Assembly (NCBI GenBank): GCA_029239755.1 | Contig: JARBUI010000015.1 | Span: 20,881 to 84,880, forward strand | DNA length: 64,000 nucleotides | Direction of reading: 5' to 3' | Source of the DNA: Clostridia bacterium | GTDB lineage: Bacteria; Bacillota; Clostridia; Lachnospirales; Cellulosilyticaceae | Part shown: one piece after another, positions 25,495-35,477 of the stretch | Numbering within the stretch: position 1 is the first letter of the stretch | How the letters are laid out: every line of letters begins with the position of its first letter | The notes under the pieces: generated by a model | Told to the model about the DNA's origin: nothing | Databases searched by the model: none | What the model saw: the letters and a program-made list of their open reading frames with translations, nothing else | Translations under genes and position numbers: made by a program

Positions 25495-27291
25495 ATGTTG
25501 TTTATTAAAAAAATAAAAGATTTGTCTTTAAAAAATAAAATATTTGTTTCTAATACTTTAATTATTATAGTAGCTCTTTTATTTTTTGCGATACTCTCCA
25601 ATGAAGCCTTTTCAAAAGCACTTATGGAACGGACTAAAAGAAGTTCTATAAGAGAAATTGATCTTATCAACATCAATTTAGACACAATGATTAACAGCGT
25701 AGAAGATTATTCTAGGGTTATTGCCTCGGAATATAGATTGCAAAAAGAACTTGCAACATTTAAACATACGAGTACAGAAGATCAGGTTCTTCTTAAGAAT
25801 TTAAGGATAAGAACAGCAATGTCTGAAATTGTAAGTAATATTATCTCACCTAATACACAAATTGCAGGGATAGCAGTATTCGTAGATAAGAAAGTAATTT
25901 ATTCAGGTTATAGTATTGATGAGAAGAGTGTGAATAAAATCATTCATAATGAACATCTTGAGAAGGCTTATGAAATGCAGCGTCCCACATGGAGGGGGCT
26001 TGCACCTCTTGAGTTCATTGATCGTAGGAAGAATGATGTGTTTTCAGTTTCAAAACTCATAAGGGATAAAAATACAGGAAATGCACTAGGGGTTGTAACC
26101 CTGTTTGTCAATGAAGTTAATATTTCTAATATTTATACAAAGAATATAGTGAATAAAGAAGACAGCTATTATATTGTAGATGAAAATGACAAAGTTATTT
26201 CTTCTTATGATAAGTCCAATTTATATCAAGATATAGAAGAGGTCCTTAAGATAAAAGGTAATGCCTATAGGAAGCTCGAAAAAAATGGAACCCTGCTGAT
26301 TACTGATAAAAAGATTCCTATTTTATATTCGATAAAAGCGTATGGAAAATTTGGCTGGAAGGTGATCAGTGTTTCAGGACTTGAAGAAATAGTAAGAGAA
26401 AAAAATAAGATTAAGAGCATTATTATTTGGACACTTATTTTATGTGTCATTATTGTCTTTATAACCTCCTATATTATTTCGCATACAGTCACTAAACCTA
26501 TCTACTTATTACTCGGTACTATGGAAAAAATTAAGAATGGTAATATAAAAATACGGGCATGTGAGACTATTAACGGGGAAGTAGGTATATTAGCTAGCGG
26601 ATTTAATACGCTGATGAACCAGTTAGAAGAATCGATGGAACAGATTTATAAAGAGCAAAAACTTAAGCGTGAGAATGAACTTAAGTTACTTCAATCTCAA
26701 ATAAAACCTCATTTTTTATATAATACAATGGAAACGATCTCCTCTTTTATCAAACTCGATATGAAGGAATATGCACTAACAACTATTCAGTATCTCTCTA
26801 ACTTTTACAAAATATCACTAAGTCGTGGGAATGAAATCATTACTGTAGAAGAAGAGGTTAAAATTATTGAAAGTTACTTAAGCATACAACGGCTAAGGTA
26901 TGCAGAGTATATGGATTATACTCTTAATTTTGATAATGAAGTACTCAAATATACTATTCCAAAGCTTACCATTCAGCCTTTAGTTGAGAATGCCATTTAT
27001 CATGGTCTTAAACAAAGTCAAAACAAAGGAATGATTTTTGTAAAAGGCTATATAAAAGATGATTATATTGCTATAGAAGTACTTGATACAGGGATAGGAC
27101 TGCCTAAAGAAAGACTGGAAGAGATTTCAAAGTTTGGTCTGTTAAAAGAGTCTGATTCAAGATCATTTGGCCTTAGAAGTGTAGACGAAAGGTTAAAACT
27201 ACTATACGGAAGTGATTCAGGCATAAGTATTGAAAGTGTACAAGGGGAATATACGCTAGTTACAGTCAGTATCCCATTAGAAAGCAAATGA
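25495..27291 (+). CDS. YesM-type sensor histidine kinase of the first ABC module
   Basis: This 598-residue kinase has a transmembrane segment at about 14-36, a large external region to about 305 that looks like a Cache-type sensor (YYIVDENDKVISSYD), a second transmembrane segment at about 308-330, and a HAMP linker. The His_kinase/HATPase module has His406 in SQIKPHFLYNT, QPLVENAIYHGLK and DTGIGLPKERLEE. TTGGAGGT lies 6 bases before ATG 25495. Its regulator follows after 28 bases and the ABC importer genes come next, so it probably detects an oligosaccharide outside the cell. Confidence 0.93.
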   Translation: MLFIKKIKDLSLKNKIFVSNTLIIIVALLFFAILSNEAFSKALMERTKRSSIREIDLININLDTMINSVEDYSRVIASEYRLQKELATFKHTSTEDQVLLKNLRIRTAMSEIVSNIISPNTQIAGIAVFVDKKVIYSGYSIDEKSVNKIIHNEHLEKAYEMQRPTWRGLAPLEFIDRRKNDVFSVSKLIRDKNTGNALGVVTLFVNEVNISNIYTKNIVNKEDSYYIVDENDKVISSYDKSNLYQDIEEVLKIKGNAYRKLEKNGTLLITDKKIPILYSIKAYGKFGWKVISVSGLEEIVREKNKIKSIIIWTLILCVIIVFITSYIISHTVTKPIYLLLGTMEKIKNGNIKIRACETINGEVGILASGFNTLMNQLEESMEQIYKEQKLKRENELKLLQSQIKPHFLYNTMETISSFIKLDMKEYALTTIQYLSNFYKISLSRGNEIITVEEEVKIIESYLSIQRLRYAEYMDYTLNFDNEVLKYTIPKLTIQPLVENAIYHGLKQSQNKGMIFVKGYIKDDYIAIEVLDTGIGLPKERLEEISKFGLLKESDSRSFGLRSVDERLKLLYGSDSGISIESVQGEYTLVTVSIPLESK

Positions 27292-27319
27292 TTTTTCACT
27301 AGGGAAAGAGGGATTTGGA

Positions 27320-28945
27320 ATGAAAGTATTAATTATTGACGATGAATACTATTTTAGAGAGGCGCTAAAGGTTTCCTTCCCTTGGGAAGGGTGTAATCTT
27401 ACCATTTGTGGAGAGGCTAAAAATGGAATAGAGGGGTTAGAACGTGTTAGAGAATTAAATCCAGATATTGTACTTGCAGATATCAATATGCCTTTAATGG
27501 ACGGGTTAGAATTTGTTCAAAAGGTAAAAGAAATAAATAATAGCATTAAAATAATTATTATTTCAGGCTACAATGAGTTTGAATATGCTAAACAAGCCTT
27601 AACACTTGGTGTGCATAACTATATCCTAAAACCCGTATCCAATGAAGAGTTATATAGTGCTCTGCAGGATGTAATCAAGCTTATTTATAAGGAAAGAAAG
27701 ATAAAAGTTGAAATGAATGAACTCAAAAGAAAGGTAAGCAAAAACTTACCTGTATTAAAAGCACAATTTCTCAATGAATTAATAAAAGGAAATGACTTTT
27801 TAAGCAATGAGATCATTCTAAATAAAATTAATAATTTGGGGATCAACTTATTATTAGGCGGGTACATAGTGGCAGTACTGGAAATTGATAGTGAAGACTA
27901 TTCAGATTGGAGTTATAATGAAAAACACCTTTGGAGCTATGGCGTTATAAATATAGTAGAGGAATTACTAGGAAATGATTTTGTATATGAAATCTGCATG
28001 GATAGTGGGGATAGAATTTGCGTCCTATTAAGTTTTGAAACACTGGAGAACTTTTCAGCAGAAAAACTGAATGCAATCCTTGAGAATATTTTAGATGCAG
28101 TAAAAATATATTTGCGATTTACCGTTACAATTGGAGTGGGTAACTATTGCAGCGTGTTAAAAGATATTACTGTATCCTATAATGAGGCGCTATATGCTTT
28201 AAGGAACAAATTAGTATTAGGGAAAAATTTAATTATATACCATCAATCCGTTTCAGAAATAGGATTTATAGGCCACTTTTTTCAGGCCGAACATAGAATA
28301 CAACTTTTAGCCAATATGCGGCTTGGAAGCTTAGAAGATGTCAAAAAAATTATTGAGGATGTATTTAAGGAAGTTAAAGAAAAAAATACTGAGCCGGAAG
28401 TATTACTTGTTATAGCGGTTGAGATGGTAACCCCTTGTTTAGAATTTGTTGCAGAAAATAACATGAAATTTGATTTAGTATCTCATACGTACTTTAAAAA
28501 CCTCTTTGAGAATATAAAAGCTAAGAAAACAATTGAAGATATAAAGAAATATATTATTGAAATTTATTCAACTATTATTGAGTATGTTAATCAGAACAAA
28601 AGTGCTAAATCATCAAAAACAGTGGAGATTGTGGTTAATTATATTGCTGAGAATTATAGCAATTGTGAACTTACAATTGATTTGATCTCTAAGGCAGTTT
28701 ATATGAATTATACGTATTTGTGTTTTTTGTTTAAAAAACATATGGATATGACACTTAATGAGTATATTACAAAGTATAGGATGAACAAAGCTATTGAAAT
28801 GATGGAACAAGGGGATGTCTGCGTGACCGATGTAGCTTATGCTATAGGATTTTCTAATGTCAATTATTTTGGAAAATGTTTTAAAAAAGAATTTGGGATG
28901 ACACCAAGCAAGTACATTACAAGCAAAACAAATAATAACAAATAA
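27320..28945 (+). CDS. YesN/AraC-type response regulator of the first ABC module
   Basis: This 541-residue protein has a receiver domain (about 1-120) with Asp7 and Asp8, phosphoacceptor Asp54 in VLADINMP and Lys104 in YILKPV. After a long central region comes a C-terminal AraC double helix-turn-helix (about 440-540, with VYMNYTYLCFLFKKH and YAIGFSNVNYFGKCFKKEFGMTPSKY). AGAGGGA precedes ATG 27320. Its likely target is the binding-protein promoter at about 28,970-29,001, where a TATAAT (28996-29001) lacks a -35 box at the right distance. Confidence 0.93.
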   Translation: MKVLIIDDEYYFREALKVSFPWEGCNLTICGEAKNGIEGLERVRELNPDIVLADINMPLMDGLEFVQKVKEINNSIKIIIISGYNEFEYAKQALTLGVHNYILKPVSNEELYSALQDVIKLIYKERKIKVEMNELKRKVSKNLPVLKAQFLNELIKGNDFLSNEIILNKINNLGINLLLGGYIVAVLEIDSEDYSDWSYNEKHLWSYGVINIVEELLGNDFVYEICMDSGDRICVLLSFETLENFSAEKLNAILENILDAVKIYLRFTVTIGVGNYCSVLKDITVSYNEALYALRNKLVLGKNLIIYHQSVSEIGFIGHFFQAEHRIQLLANMRLGSLEDVKKIIEDVFKEVKEKNTEPEVLLVIAVEMVTPCLEFVAENNMKFDLVSHTYFKNLFENIKAKKTIEDIKKYIIEIYSTIIEYVNQNKSAKSSKTVEIVVNYIAENYSNCELTIDLISKAVYMNYTYLCFLFKKHMDMTLNEYITKYRMNKAIEMMEQGDVCVTDVAYAIGFSNVNYFGKCFKKEFGMTPSKYITSKTNNNK

Positions 28946-29043
28946 TTTTACTTATGATACCAACAAAAGTTGCTTCTGTAAATTTCTCATTCATTTATAA
29001 TTGAGGTAAGAAAGAAATTAAGAAAAATGAGAGGGGTACTTTA

Positions 29044-30396
29044 ATGAAAATTAAAAAGATGTTAGGTATTATTTTTACAGTGGCATTAGCAACAAGCATG
29101 ATAGGGTGTGGTGGACAAACGGCTGATACAACCACTAAAGAAGCGCCTGCCAGCGAGACGAGTAAGACAGAAACAGCTAAGCCCGCTTCAGAGGAAAAAG
29201 TGAAATTAAGATTGATGTCGCTTAGTACAGATGAAAATCAAATTAAAATACTGGAAAACTATATTAAGAAAAATATTGCAGCAGAGCTTCCAAATGTAGA
29301 GGTTGAATTTGAACCAGGCGGCGGCGGAGAGGATTATACAAATAAAATGAAAACCTATAATGCTTCTGGAGATTTACCAGACGTATGGTATAGTGGTGCA
29401 GAGTATGCAACAGCAATTATCAAAGCTGGAAATCAGCTTGATTTTACGGAAAGCATTACAGGTGATGGTTTTATTGAGAAATTTGCAGTCCCTGAGGCAA
29501 TGAAATTTTCAGATGGTAAAGTATACGCGCTGTCAGCGGGGGCAGATACTTATTTTACACCAAGAATCTTCTACCATAAGGATATTTTTGAACAAAATGG
29601 CATTGCGGTTCCCAAAACCTTTGACGAATTTATGACAGTTTGTAAAACCTTAAAAGAAAAAGGAATTGTACCAATGTCCATTATGGGTAAAGGTGGATGG
29701 GGGCCACAGCTTTATATGGTGCAAACGATGATCCAAGGTGAAGATCCTCAAGTAGCATTAGACTTATTACAAAATAAGACAGATTTCACCAATCCCGCTG
29801 TGCTTCAAGCAGTTAAAAAGATTGAAACAATGGCAAAAGAAGGGGTATTCCCAGAAGGGGTAGCCAATCTTGACTATGGCCCATCGCTGGAACTATTTAC
29901 TTCTAAAAAAACTGCTATGTTTGGTGGATTCACTTGGGAAACAGCTAATCTAGGAGCTGATTCAAATATTGGAATGTTCATGTGGCCTACATCAAATGAT
30001 AAATATCCTACTGGAGATGTTACACAATACTGGGGTTCTCCATTAAATGGGTATGCTGTTAATGCGAATAGTGAAAATGTAGAAATGGCGGTTAAACTTG
30101 CTGAATATTGTGTATCTCAAGAGGCATTATTCTATGCAGAACAAGGTTCAAAACTTAACTTACAGACAGGTGTAACACCAGCAGAGCAAAGTGAACTTAT
30201 GAAAGAAAATATTAAACTCTATGAGAATACTAAGCTTAAAATTCCAACGATATTCTTAAATGCTATGGATGCTAAAACAGGTGCGGAGTATGGAGCACTA
30301 GGTGGTAATTTATTAACAGGAACTTACACAGCAGAGCAGTACGTAAAAGACTTTAATGCTATTTGGCAAGAAAATACTTGGTTTGAAAATAAATAA
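29044..30396 (+). CDS. ABC sugar-binding lipoprotein (family 1)
   Basis: This 450-residue carbohydrate-binding protein has a lipoprotein signal ending MIGCGG (Cys22) and a Thr/Ala/Lys-rich linker to about residue 58. The MalE/UgpB-type fold follows, with FYHKDIFEQNGIAVPKTFDEFMTVCKTLKEKGI and AVNANSENVEMAVKLAEYC. It captures an oligosaccharide for the two permeases encoded next. The ligand is not readable from sequence, but downstream GH36 and GH31 genes suggest an alpha-galactosyl- or alpha-xylosyl-decorated oligosaccharide (inference). GAGAGGGG precedes ATG 29044. Confidence 0.94.
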   Translation: MKIKKMLGIIFTVALATSMIGCGGQTADTTTKEAPASETSKTETAKPASEEKVKLRLMSLSTDENQIKILENYIKKNIAAELPNVEVEFEPGGGGEDYTNKMKTYNASGDLPDVWYSGAEYATAIIKAGNQLDFTESITGDGFIEKFAVPEAMKFSDGKVYALSAGADTYFTPRIFYHKDIFEQNGIAVPKTFDEFMTVCKTLKEKGIVPMSIMGKGGWGPQLYMVQTMIQGEDPQVALDLLQNKTDFTNPAVLQAVKKIETMAKEGVFPEGVANLDYGPSLELFTSKKTAMFGGFTWETANLGADSNIGMFMWPTSNDKYPTGDVTQYWGSPLNGYAVNANSENVEMAVKLAEYCVSQEALFYAEQGSKLNLQTGVTPAEQSELMKENIKLYENTKLKIPTIFLNAMDAKTGAEYGALGGNLLTGTYTAEQYVKDFNAIWQENTWFENK

Positions 30397-30508
30397 CATC
30401 TTGTATTTTTAATATCCCTGTATAAGTGTAAATACTCATCTTATATGGGGGTATTTCATTTAATACGGTGAATATCTTAATATTAGAGAAAGTTGGTGTG
30501 CTATCGTT

Positions 30509-31393
30509 ATGGAAAAACATTATAGAAGTAAGCTCTCAATCTTTATTTTTGCATTTCCAGGTCTGCTTTTATTTACATTGTTTACGGTCTATCCTATATT
30601 CCCTCAGATTTTAATAAGCTTTCAAAATCATGATGGATTTAAAAGCTATGGGTGGGTAGGCTTTGATAATTATATCAAAGTGCTAAACTCAGCATCCTTT
30701 TGGAGAGCTAATGGCAACACGCTCATCATAGTGCTGATCTCATTATTAGTGGCACTCCCTTTATCCCTTTTGCTTGCACTTGTCATAGATGTTCAAACAC
30801 CTAGAATAAGAAACTTTTTTAAGTTTTCTTCTGTATTCCCAGCAGTACTTTCTGTAACAGTTATTTCGCAAATGTGGGTTGCAATGTATGAACCCCAATG
30901 GGGACTTATTAATAGCTTTTTGAGAGCTGTAGGTCTTGAAAGCTGGGCGCATCAATGGTTAACGGATAAAAATACAGTAGTCATTTGTATTGCTATTGCA
31001 TTTTTATGGCAGTATATAGGACTTAATGCCTTATTATTTTATACAGGGATTAAATCTATTCCCAAACAATATTATGAGGCAGCTATGATTGATGGGGCAA
31101 ACTTTTTTAAGGCAAGCTTTTATATAACTATCCCACTACTTAGAGATATTATCAAATATGTTTTGATTTTATCTGTGTTAGGCTCAATGAGTTTATTTGC
31201 CCATATAAGAGTTATGACATCTGGTGGACCTGGAGATACCTCAAGATCGGTTATCTATCAAATGTATTATACTGCTTTTTCAACTTCGGAATTTGGAGTA
31301 GGAAGTGCTATTGCTATTCTATTTATCATAGAATGCCTATTTGTTACCGTGCTTATCAATAAATTTACCGCTAAAGAAAGAATAGAATTTTAA
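30509..31393 (+). CDS. ABC sugar permease, MalF type
   Basis: This 294-residue inner-membrane protein has six predicted helices. It has the cytoplasmic EAA loop YYEAAMIDGANFFKASFYITIPLLRDI (about residues 188-214), where the shared ATPase docks. VTSGGPGDTSRSV-like MTSGGPGDTSRS lies before the last helix, as is usual for this family. The 112-base gap after the binding-protein gene holds only a weak hairpin (AAATAC/GTATTT). The second permease follows after 29 bases. No ATPase gene is in this operon. Confidence 0.94.
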   Translation: MEKHYRSKLSIFIFAFPGLLLFTLFTVYPIFPQILISFQNHDGFKSYGWVGFDNYIKVLNSASFWRANGNTLIIVLISLLVALPLSLLLALVIDVQTPRIRNFFKFSSVFPAVLSVTVISQMWVAMYEPQWGLINSFLRAVGLESWAHQWLTDKNTVVICIAIAFLWQYIGLNALLFYTGIKSIPKQYYEAAMIDGANFFKASFYITIPLLRDIIKYVLILSVLGSMSLFAHIRVMTSGGPGDTSRSVIYQMYYTAFSTSEFGVGSAIAILFIIECLFVTVLINKFTAKERIEF

Positions 31394-31422
31394 CTTTTAA
31401 CATATACAAGGAGGTTGATAAT

Positions 31423-32250
31423 ATGAGACAGAAAATAGGAGATTATCTTATTAAGATCGTTTTATTTATACTAGGCTGTAGTTTTTTATTCCCATTATTT
31501 TGGATGCTCAATTTATCCTTTAAATCTAAAAGCGAAGTCTATGATAATCCCTTTGGACTTCCAATAGAATGGATTTTCACCAACTATGGGGAGGCACTTA
31601 AGACTTTTGATTTTTTCAAGTATCTGAATAATAGTTTTATCTATACATTAGGAACAGCACTGATTACTATTTTCCTAGGGAGTATGCTGGCTTATTGTGT
31701 AAGCAGAATGCAATGGCGGTTTGCAGATCATGTCATTCTATACTTAACTATGGGACTTATTATCCCTGTGCAAGTAGTGGTCATTCCTTTATATATGATG
31801 ATTAATACCTTTGGACTTAAGGGCTCGAGAATGTCTCTTATACTTCCCTATGCCTCCTTTGCGCTAGCGTCTTGCGTCCTCATGCTGAATGCCTTTTTCA
31901 GAGGGCTTCCAAAGGAACTAGAGGAGGCAGCCAGTATTGATGGATGTAATGTATATCAATGCTTTTTTCAAATTATACTGCCTATAGTTAAGCCAGCTTT
32001 GGCAACTCAATTTGTCCTTATCTTTATGAATGTTTGGAATGAATTCTTTTTAGCTTTTATCCTTGCAGGAAAAGAAAGCCTGCGTCCATTACCAGTTGGA
32101 CTGCTTAGCTTTTTTACAAGCATTGGGGTTTCACATTGGGGATTAATAGGAGCAGCTATGATTATGAGCAGTATCCCGACTGTCATTGTATATTGTTTTG
32201 GAAATAAGCAAATAGAAAACTCACTTACAGCAGGAGCCGTCTTAAAATAA
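31423..32250 (+). CDS. ABC sugar permease, MalG type
   Basis: This 275-residue permease has six helices, the N-terminal FPLFWMLNLSFKSKSEV stretch and the EAA loop LEEAASIDGCNVYQCFFQIILPIVKPAL. The end is typical of MalG-type subunits (NSLTAGAVLK). AAGGAGGT precedes ATG 31423. It forms the channel with the MalF-type subunit upstream. The GH36 gene follows after 51 bases. Confidence 0.94.
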   Translation: MRQKIGDYLIKIVLFILGCSFLFPLFWMLNLSFKSKSEVYDNPFGLPIEWIFTNYGEALKTFDFFKYLNNSFIYTLGTALITIFLGSMLAYCVSRMQWRFADHVILYLTMGLIIPVQVVVIPLYMMINTFGLKGSRMSLILPYASFALASCVLMLNAFFRGLPKELEEAASIDGCNVYQCFFQIILPIVKPALATQFVLIFMNVWNEFFLAFILAGKESLRPLPVGLLSFFTSIGVSHWGLIGAAMIMSSIPTVIVYCFGNKQIENSLTAGAVLK

Positions 32251-32301
32251 TGGCAGAATAGACGCTGTATGTAGAAAAGTATAGATAAGGAGCCGGGAAA
32301 G

Positions 32302-34473
32302 ATGAATATAACCACTAAAAGTTATTTATTTAATGGAATAACAGTCAAATATTTATTAGATGAAGAAACCAGCCAAATAGCAATGGTTTTATTGCCAGAT
32401 ACCAGAAAAACGTGTTATGAAGAAAGAAGAGAGTGGCTCCAAATACCTGAGCTTATTAAAACTGGGATGGATCAAAAGGCATGGAAAGTGGGGAGCCTAT
32501 GCCACTTAGCCCTTCGTCACCACAATCAAGGGAATGGTGCCGGAAATACGCTAAAGTATGGACAGTCTACAAAGTTTCTGAAATTTCATGATCAGTCTTT
32601 TACTAAACAAAATGGCAGATCACAGATTATCACCCATCTTAAAGCAGACGAAGGGTATGAAATCATCCACACCTTGTCTCACTATGAAAATGAAAAAGGG
32701 TTTGAAGTTGAAACTGAATTCATCAATCATACAAGTAGAAACGTAACGTTAGATCTATTAACGAGTTTTTCTTTAGATAACATAAGTCCCTATCACAAAG
32801 CAGATGCCCCCAATGCTCTGGCCCTACACAGATACAGAGGAGGGTGGAGCTTAGAAGGTAAACACTGCGTAGATGATATAGAAAACCTTAATTTAGAGCG
32901 TTCTTGGCTTTGTGCTTTTCCTGAAGGTGAAAGATATGGATGTATAGGTTCTCATCCTGTTAAAAGATTTTTTCCTTTTGGTGCAGTGGAAGATAAAGAA
33001 AATCAAACTTTTTGGGGAGCACAACTGGCGAGTAATTCTTCTTGGCAGATAGAGCTTTCTAGAGAAGATGACTGTTATTCTCTCTCAGGAGGAATAGCTG
33101 ACTGTGAATTTGGAAGCTGGTGGAAGGAGATAAAGCATGGAGAGAGCTTTAAAGCACCTAAGGCTTTCATTAGTACAGCAAAAGGAACAATAGGTGACCT
33201 ATGTTATAATTTAACAGACATGCATCATAAATATGTGGATCAGCAGCCACAATCAGAACAAAGCTTACCCATTTTGTTTAATGATTGGTGTACCACTTGG
33301 GGAGATCCAACTCACGAGAAAATGATAGCTATTGCCAAAAGAATGCAAGGGAGCCCTGTTAAGTACATAACGATAGATGCAGGCTGGACAGATGTGCTTC
33401 AAAATTCTTTTGGGCAAGGCGGTAATGGTGACTGGGAATACTCATCTAAGAAATTCCCAGGAGGGATCATTGCTACCTCTCGTGAAGTTAAGAAACTAGG
33501 ATTTAAGCTGGGGATTTGGTTTGAATTTGAAGTGACGACCAAAGGGGCAAAGGTATTTGAAAAAGCTTATGATGACATGCACCTTAAAAGGAATAATGAA
33601 CTGATTGTAACAGGTGGTGACAGGAGTTTTTGGGACTTTAGAAATCCAGAAACCATAGCTTATTTAAAAAATAAAGTCATAGATTTTCTTAAAGAAAATG
33701 AGGTAGCGTATCTTAAAGTGGACTATAATGGTTCCATAGGAATAGGCTGTGATGGAGCAGAGAGCCTAGGGGAAGGACTTCGCCAGCAAATGCAGGCTGT
33801 AAAGGGATTCTTTATGATGATCAGAGAAGAAATGCCTGATTTGATTATTGAAAACTGCGCTTCAGGTGGGCACAGGCTTGAGCCATGTATGATGGATATA
33901 ACAGCTATGAGCTCTTTTTCAGATGCCCATGAATGTGATGAAATCCCTTATATTGCTGCAAGCTTACACAATCTTATTCTGCCGCGCCAAAGCCAAATAT
34001 GGGCAGTGATTAACCCGGAATATACTAAGCAAAACCTATATTACCGTTTATCTTCTGTTTTTTTAGGCCGTTTTTGCCTTTCAGGGAATACAGAAGCCTT
34101 GGATGAAGAGCAGTGGCAGATTATAAAAGAAGCAATGGCATTTTACGAAACATGTAAAACTGTTATTAAATATGGTAAGACAGTCATTTATGGAAATAGG
34201 TCAAACAATACCCGTCATCCAGAAGGGACACAAGCCGTATTGCGTTTGGATAGAGATCAAAAAACGGGTCTATTAGTTTGTCATGGATTTAAAGAAGCGA
34301 TGAAGCAAACTATAGTGATTACACTTCCAAGCGGAAACTGGGAGATAGAAAACGTTTTTGGTGAAAAGTGCCCAGTTAAAATAGCTCAGAATGTCTTAGT
34401 TATAGACCAGGTGCAAGATTTCACTGGTTTTGCCTGTATTCTAAAAAATGAGTGTCATCAATCCTTGATCTAA
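32302..34473 (+). CDS. GH36-family glycosidase (alpha-galactosidase-like)
   Basis: This 723-residue cytoplasmic enzyme without signal peptide has an N-terminal beta-sandwich (about 1-310), a catalytic barrel with LPILFNDWCTTWGDP, YITIDAGW and IWFEFEV, and a C-terminal beta domain. The probable nucleophile is Asp474 in LKVDYNG, and the acid/base is Asp541 in SFSDAHECDE. Classical GH36 alpha-galactosidases have LKWDMN and SDNTDA there, so specificity may differ. It should trim a sugar brought in by the preceding importer. GGAGCCGGG precedes ATG 32302. Its last 53 bases overlap the convergent AraC gene. Confidence 0.85.
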   Translation: MNITTKSYLFNGITVKYLLDEETSQIAMVLLPDTRKTCYEERREWLQIPELIKTGMDQKAWKVGSLCHLALRHHNQGNGAGNTLKYGQSTKFLKFHDQSFTKQNGRSQIITHLKADEGYEIIHTLSHYENEKGFEVETEFINHTSRNVTLDLLTSFSLDNISPYHKADAPNALALHRYRGGWSLEGKHCVDDIENLNLERSWLCAFPEGERYGCIGSHPVKRFFPFGAVEDKENQTFWGAQLASNSSWQIELSREDDCYSLSGGIADCEFGSWWKEIKHGESFKAPKAFISTAKGTIGDLCYNLTDMHHKYVDQQPQSEQSLPILFNDWCTTWGDPTHEKMIAIAKRMQGSPVKYITIDAGWTDVLQNSFGQGGNGDWEYSSKKFPGGIIATSREVKKLGFKLGIWFEFEVTTKGAKVFEKAYDDMHLKRNNELIVTGGDRSFWDFRNPETIAYLKNKVIDFLKENEVAYLKVDYNGSIGIGCDGAESLGEGLRQQMQAVKGFFMMIREEMPDLIIENCASGGHRLEPCMMDITAMSSFSDAHECDEIPYIAASLHNLILPRQSQIWAVINPEYTKQNLYYRLSSVFLGRFCLSGNTEALDEEQWQIIKEAMAFYETCKTVIKYGKTVIYGNRSNNTRHPEGTQAVLRLDRDQKTGLLVCHGFKEAMKQTIVITLPSGNWEIENVFGEKCPVKIAQNVLVIDQVQDFTGFACILKNECHQSLI

Positions 34474-35338
34474 AAACAGTAGGGGTACATCCCATTTGTT
34501 TCTTAAAGACTCTATTAAAATAACTTAGATTGTCAAAGCCGCATTCTAGTGCAATATCGGTAATACTGAGGGTACTGATCTTAAGCAGCGTACTTGCTGC
34601 TTCTATGCGGCAGTGATTGATATAGGAGGAAATACTTGTGTCAGTCATTTCTTTAAAGAATTTGCAAAGGTATTGAGGCGTAAGGTTTACAGACTCACTG
34701 ATGTCTGTAAGCTTTATTTTTTTGTCATAATTTTGATAAATATAGCCCATTATTTTTTTGAGTGTGTGATATTTTTTAGCTTGTAAAGAACTTTTATGGT
34801 TTTCTGACCTCAAGGTAAAGAGTTTTTCTCTAAATAAAATACTAAAAATAAAAAACAATTTACTTTTAAGGGCAAATTCATAGCCTATAGTTTTAGCTGT
34901 TAATTCTTCTATGATGACTTTGAGTTCTAAAATAATTTGGTTTTGAGAAGGGATTGCAGGCTTAAAATGTGTACAGATTTTAAATTTACCCATTCTGATT
35001 CCGTCGAAATATTCACGGCAGGCATCAAAAGAATGGGTAAGGAGTTCAGTATCGAAAACGACTGAAAAGTAAGTACAATCAGCTGTTTTTGAAAAACCAG
35101 AGTGAATCTGACCACCGTTTACAAAGATACACTCTCCAGCTTGCATAGTAAACACTTCATCATCAATGGTAAAAACAGCCTCACCATCTGACAAGTAAAT
35201 GAATTCCAGTTCATTATGCCAATGATAAGGTAAAATGGGACCTGTTTTATAATGGCTTACAGCATAAAGTGCTATAGGCAGCATGCTTTCACCGTGTTGC
35301 TTATGTTCTTTTAATTTTTCAAAATTCAAATCATCCAT
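34421..35338 (-). CDS. AraC-family regulator with cupin sensor
   Basis: This 305-residue regulator has an N-terminal AraC-binding cupin (about 30-110, with PYHWHNELEFIYLSDGEAVFTIDDE) and a C-terminal double helix-turn-helix (about 205-300, with NLTPQYLCKFFKEM and ALECGFDNLSYFNRVFKKQMGCTPTVFR). The start chosen is ATG 35338, after AGGAGG about 11 bases away. The frame continues open for 41 codons upstream but without a Shine-Dalgarno site. It diverges from the GH31 gene, which it probably controls (inference), and its 3' end lies inside the GH36 gene. Confidence 0.9.
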   Translation of the reverse strand: MDDLNFEKLKEHKQHGESMLPIALYAVSHYKTGPILPYHWHNELEFIYLSDGEAVFTIDDEVFTMQAGECIFVNGGQIHSGFSKTADCTYFSVVFDTELLTHSFDACREYFDGIRMGKFKICTHFKPAIPSQNQIILELKVIIEELTAKTIGYEFALKSKLFFIFSILFREKLFTLRSENHKSSLQAKKYHTLKKIMGYIYQNYDKKIKLTDISESVNLTPQYLCKFFKEMTDTSISSYINHCRIEAASTLLKISTLSITDIALECGFDNLSYFNRVFKKQMGCTPTVFRSRIDDTHFLEYRQNQ

Positions 35339-35477
35339 TATAACCTTGTCCTCCTTATGTGATATTAAAATAATACTATTATAGATATATATAGTGCAAG
35401 TATTTATGGTAAATGGATAATATAATGCTATTAGCAACTCATTGATGATAAAATAATTCATAAAAGGAGACAGTGAA

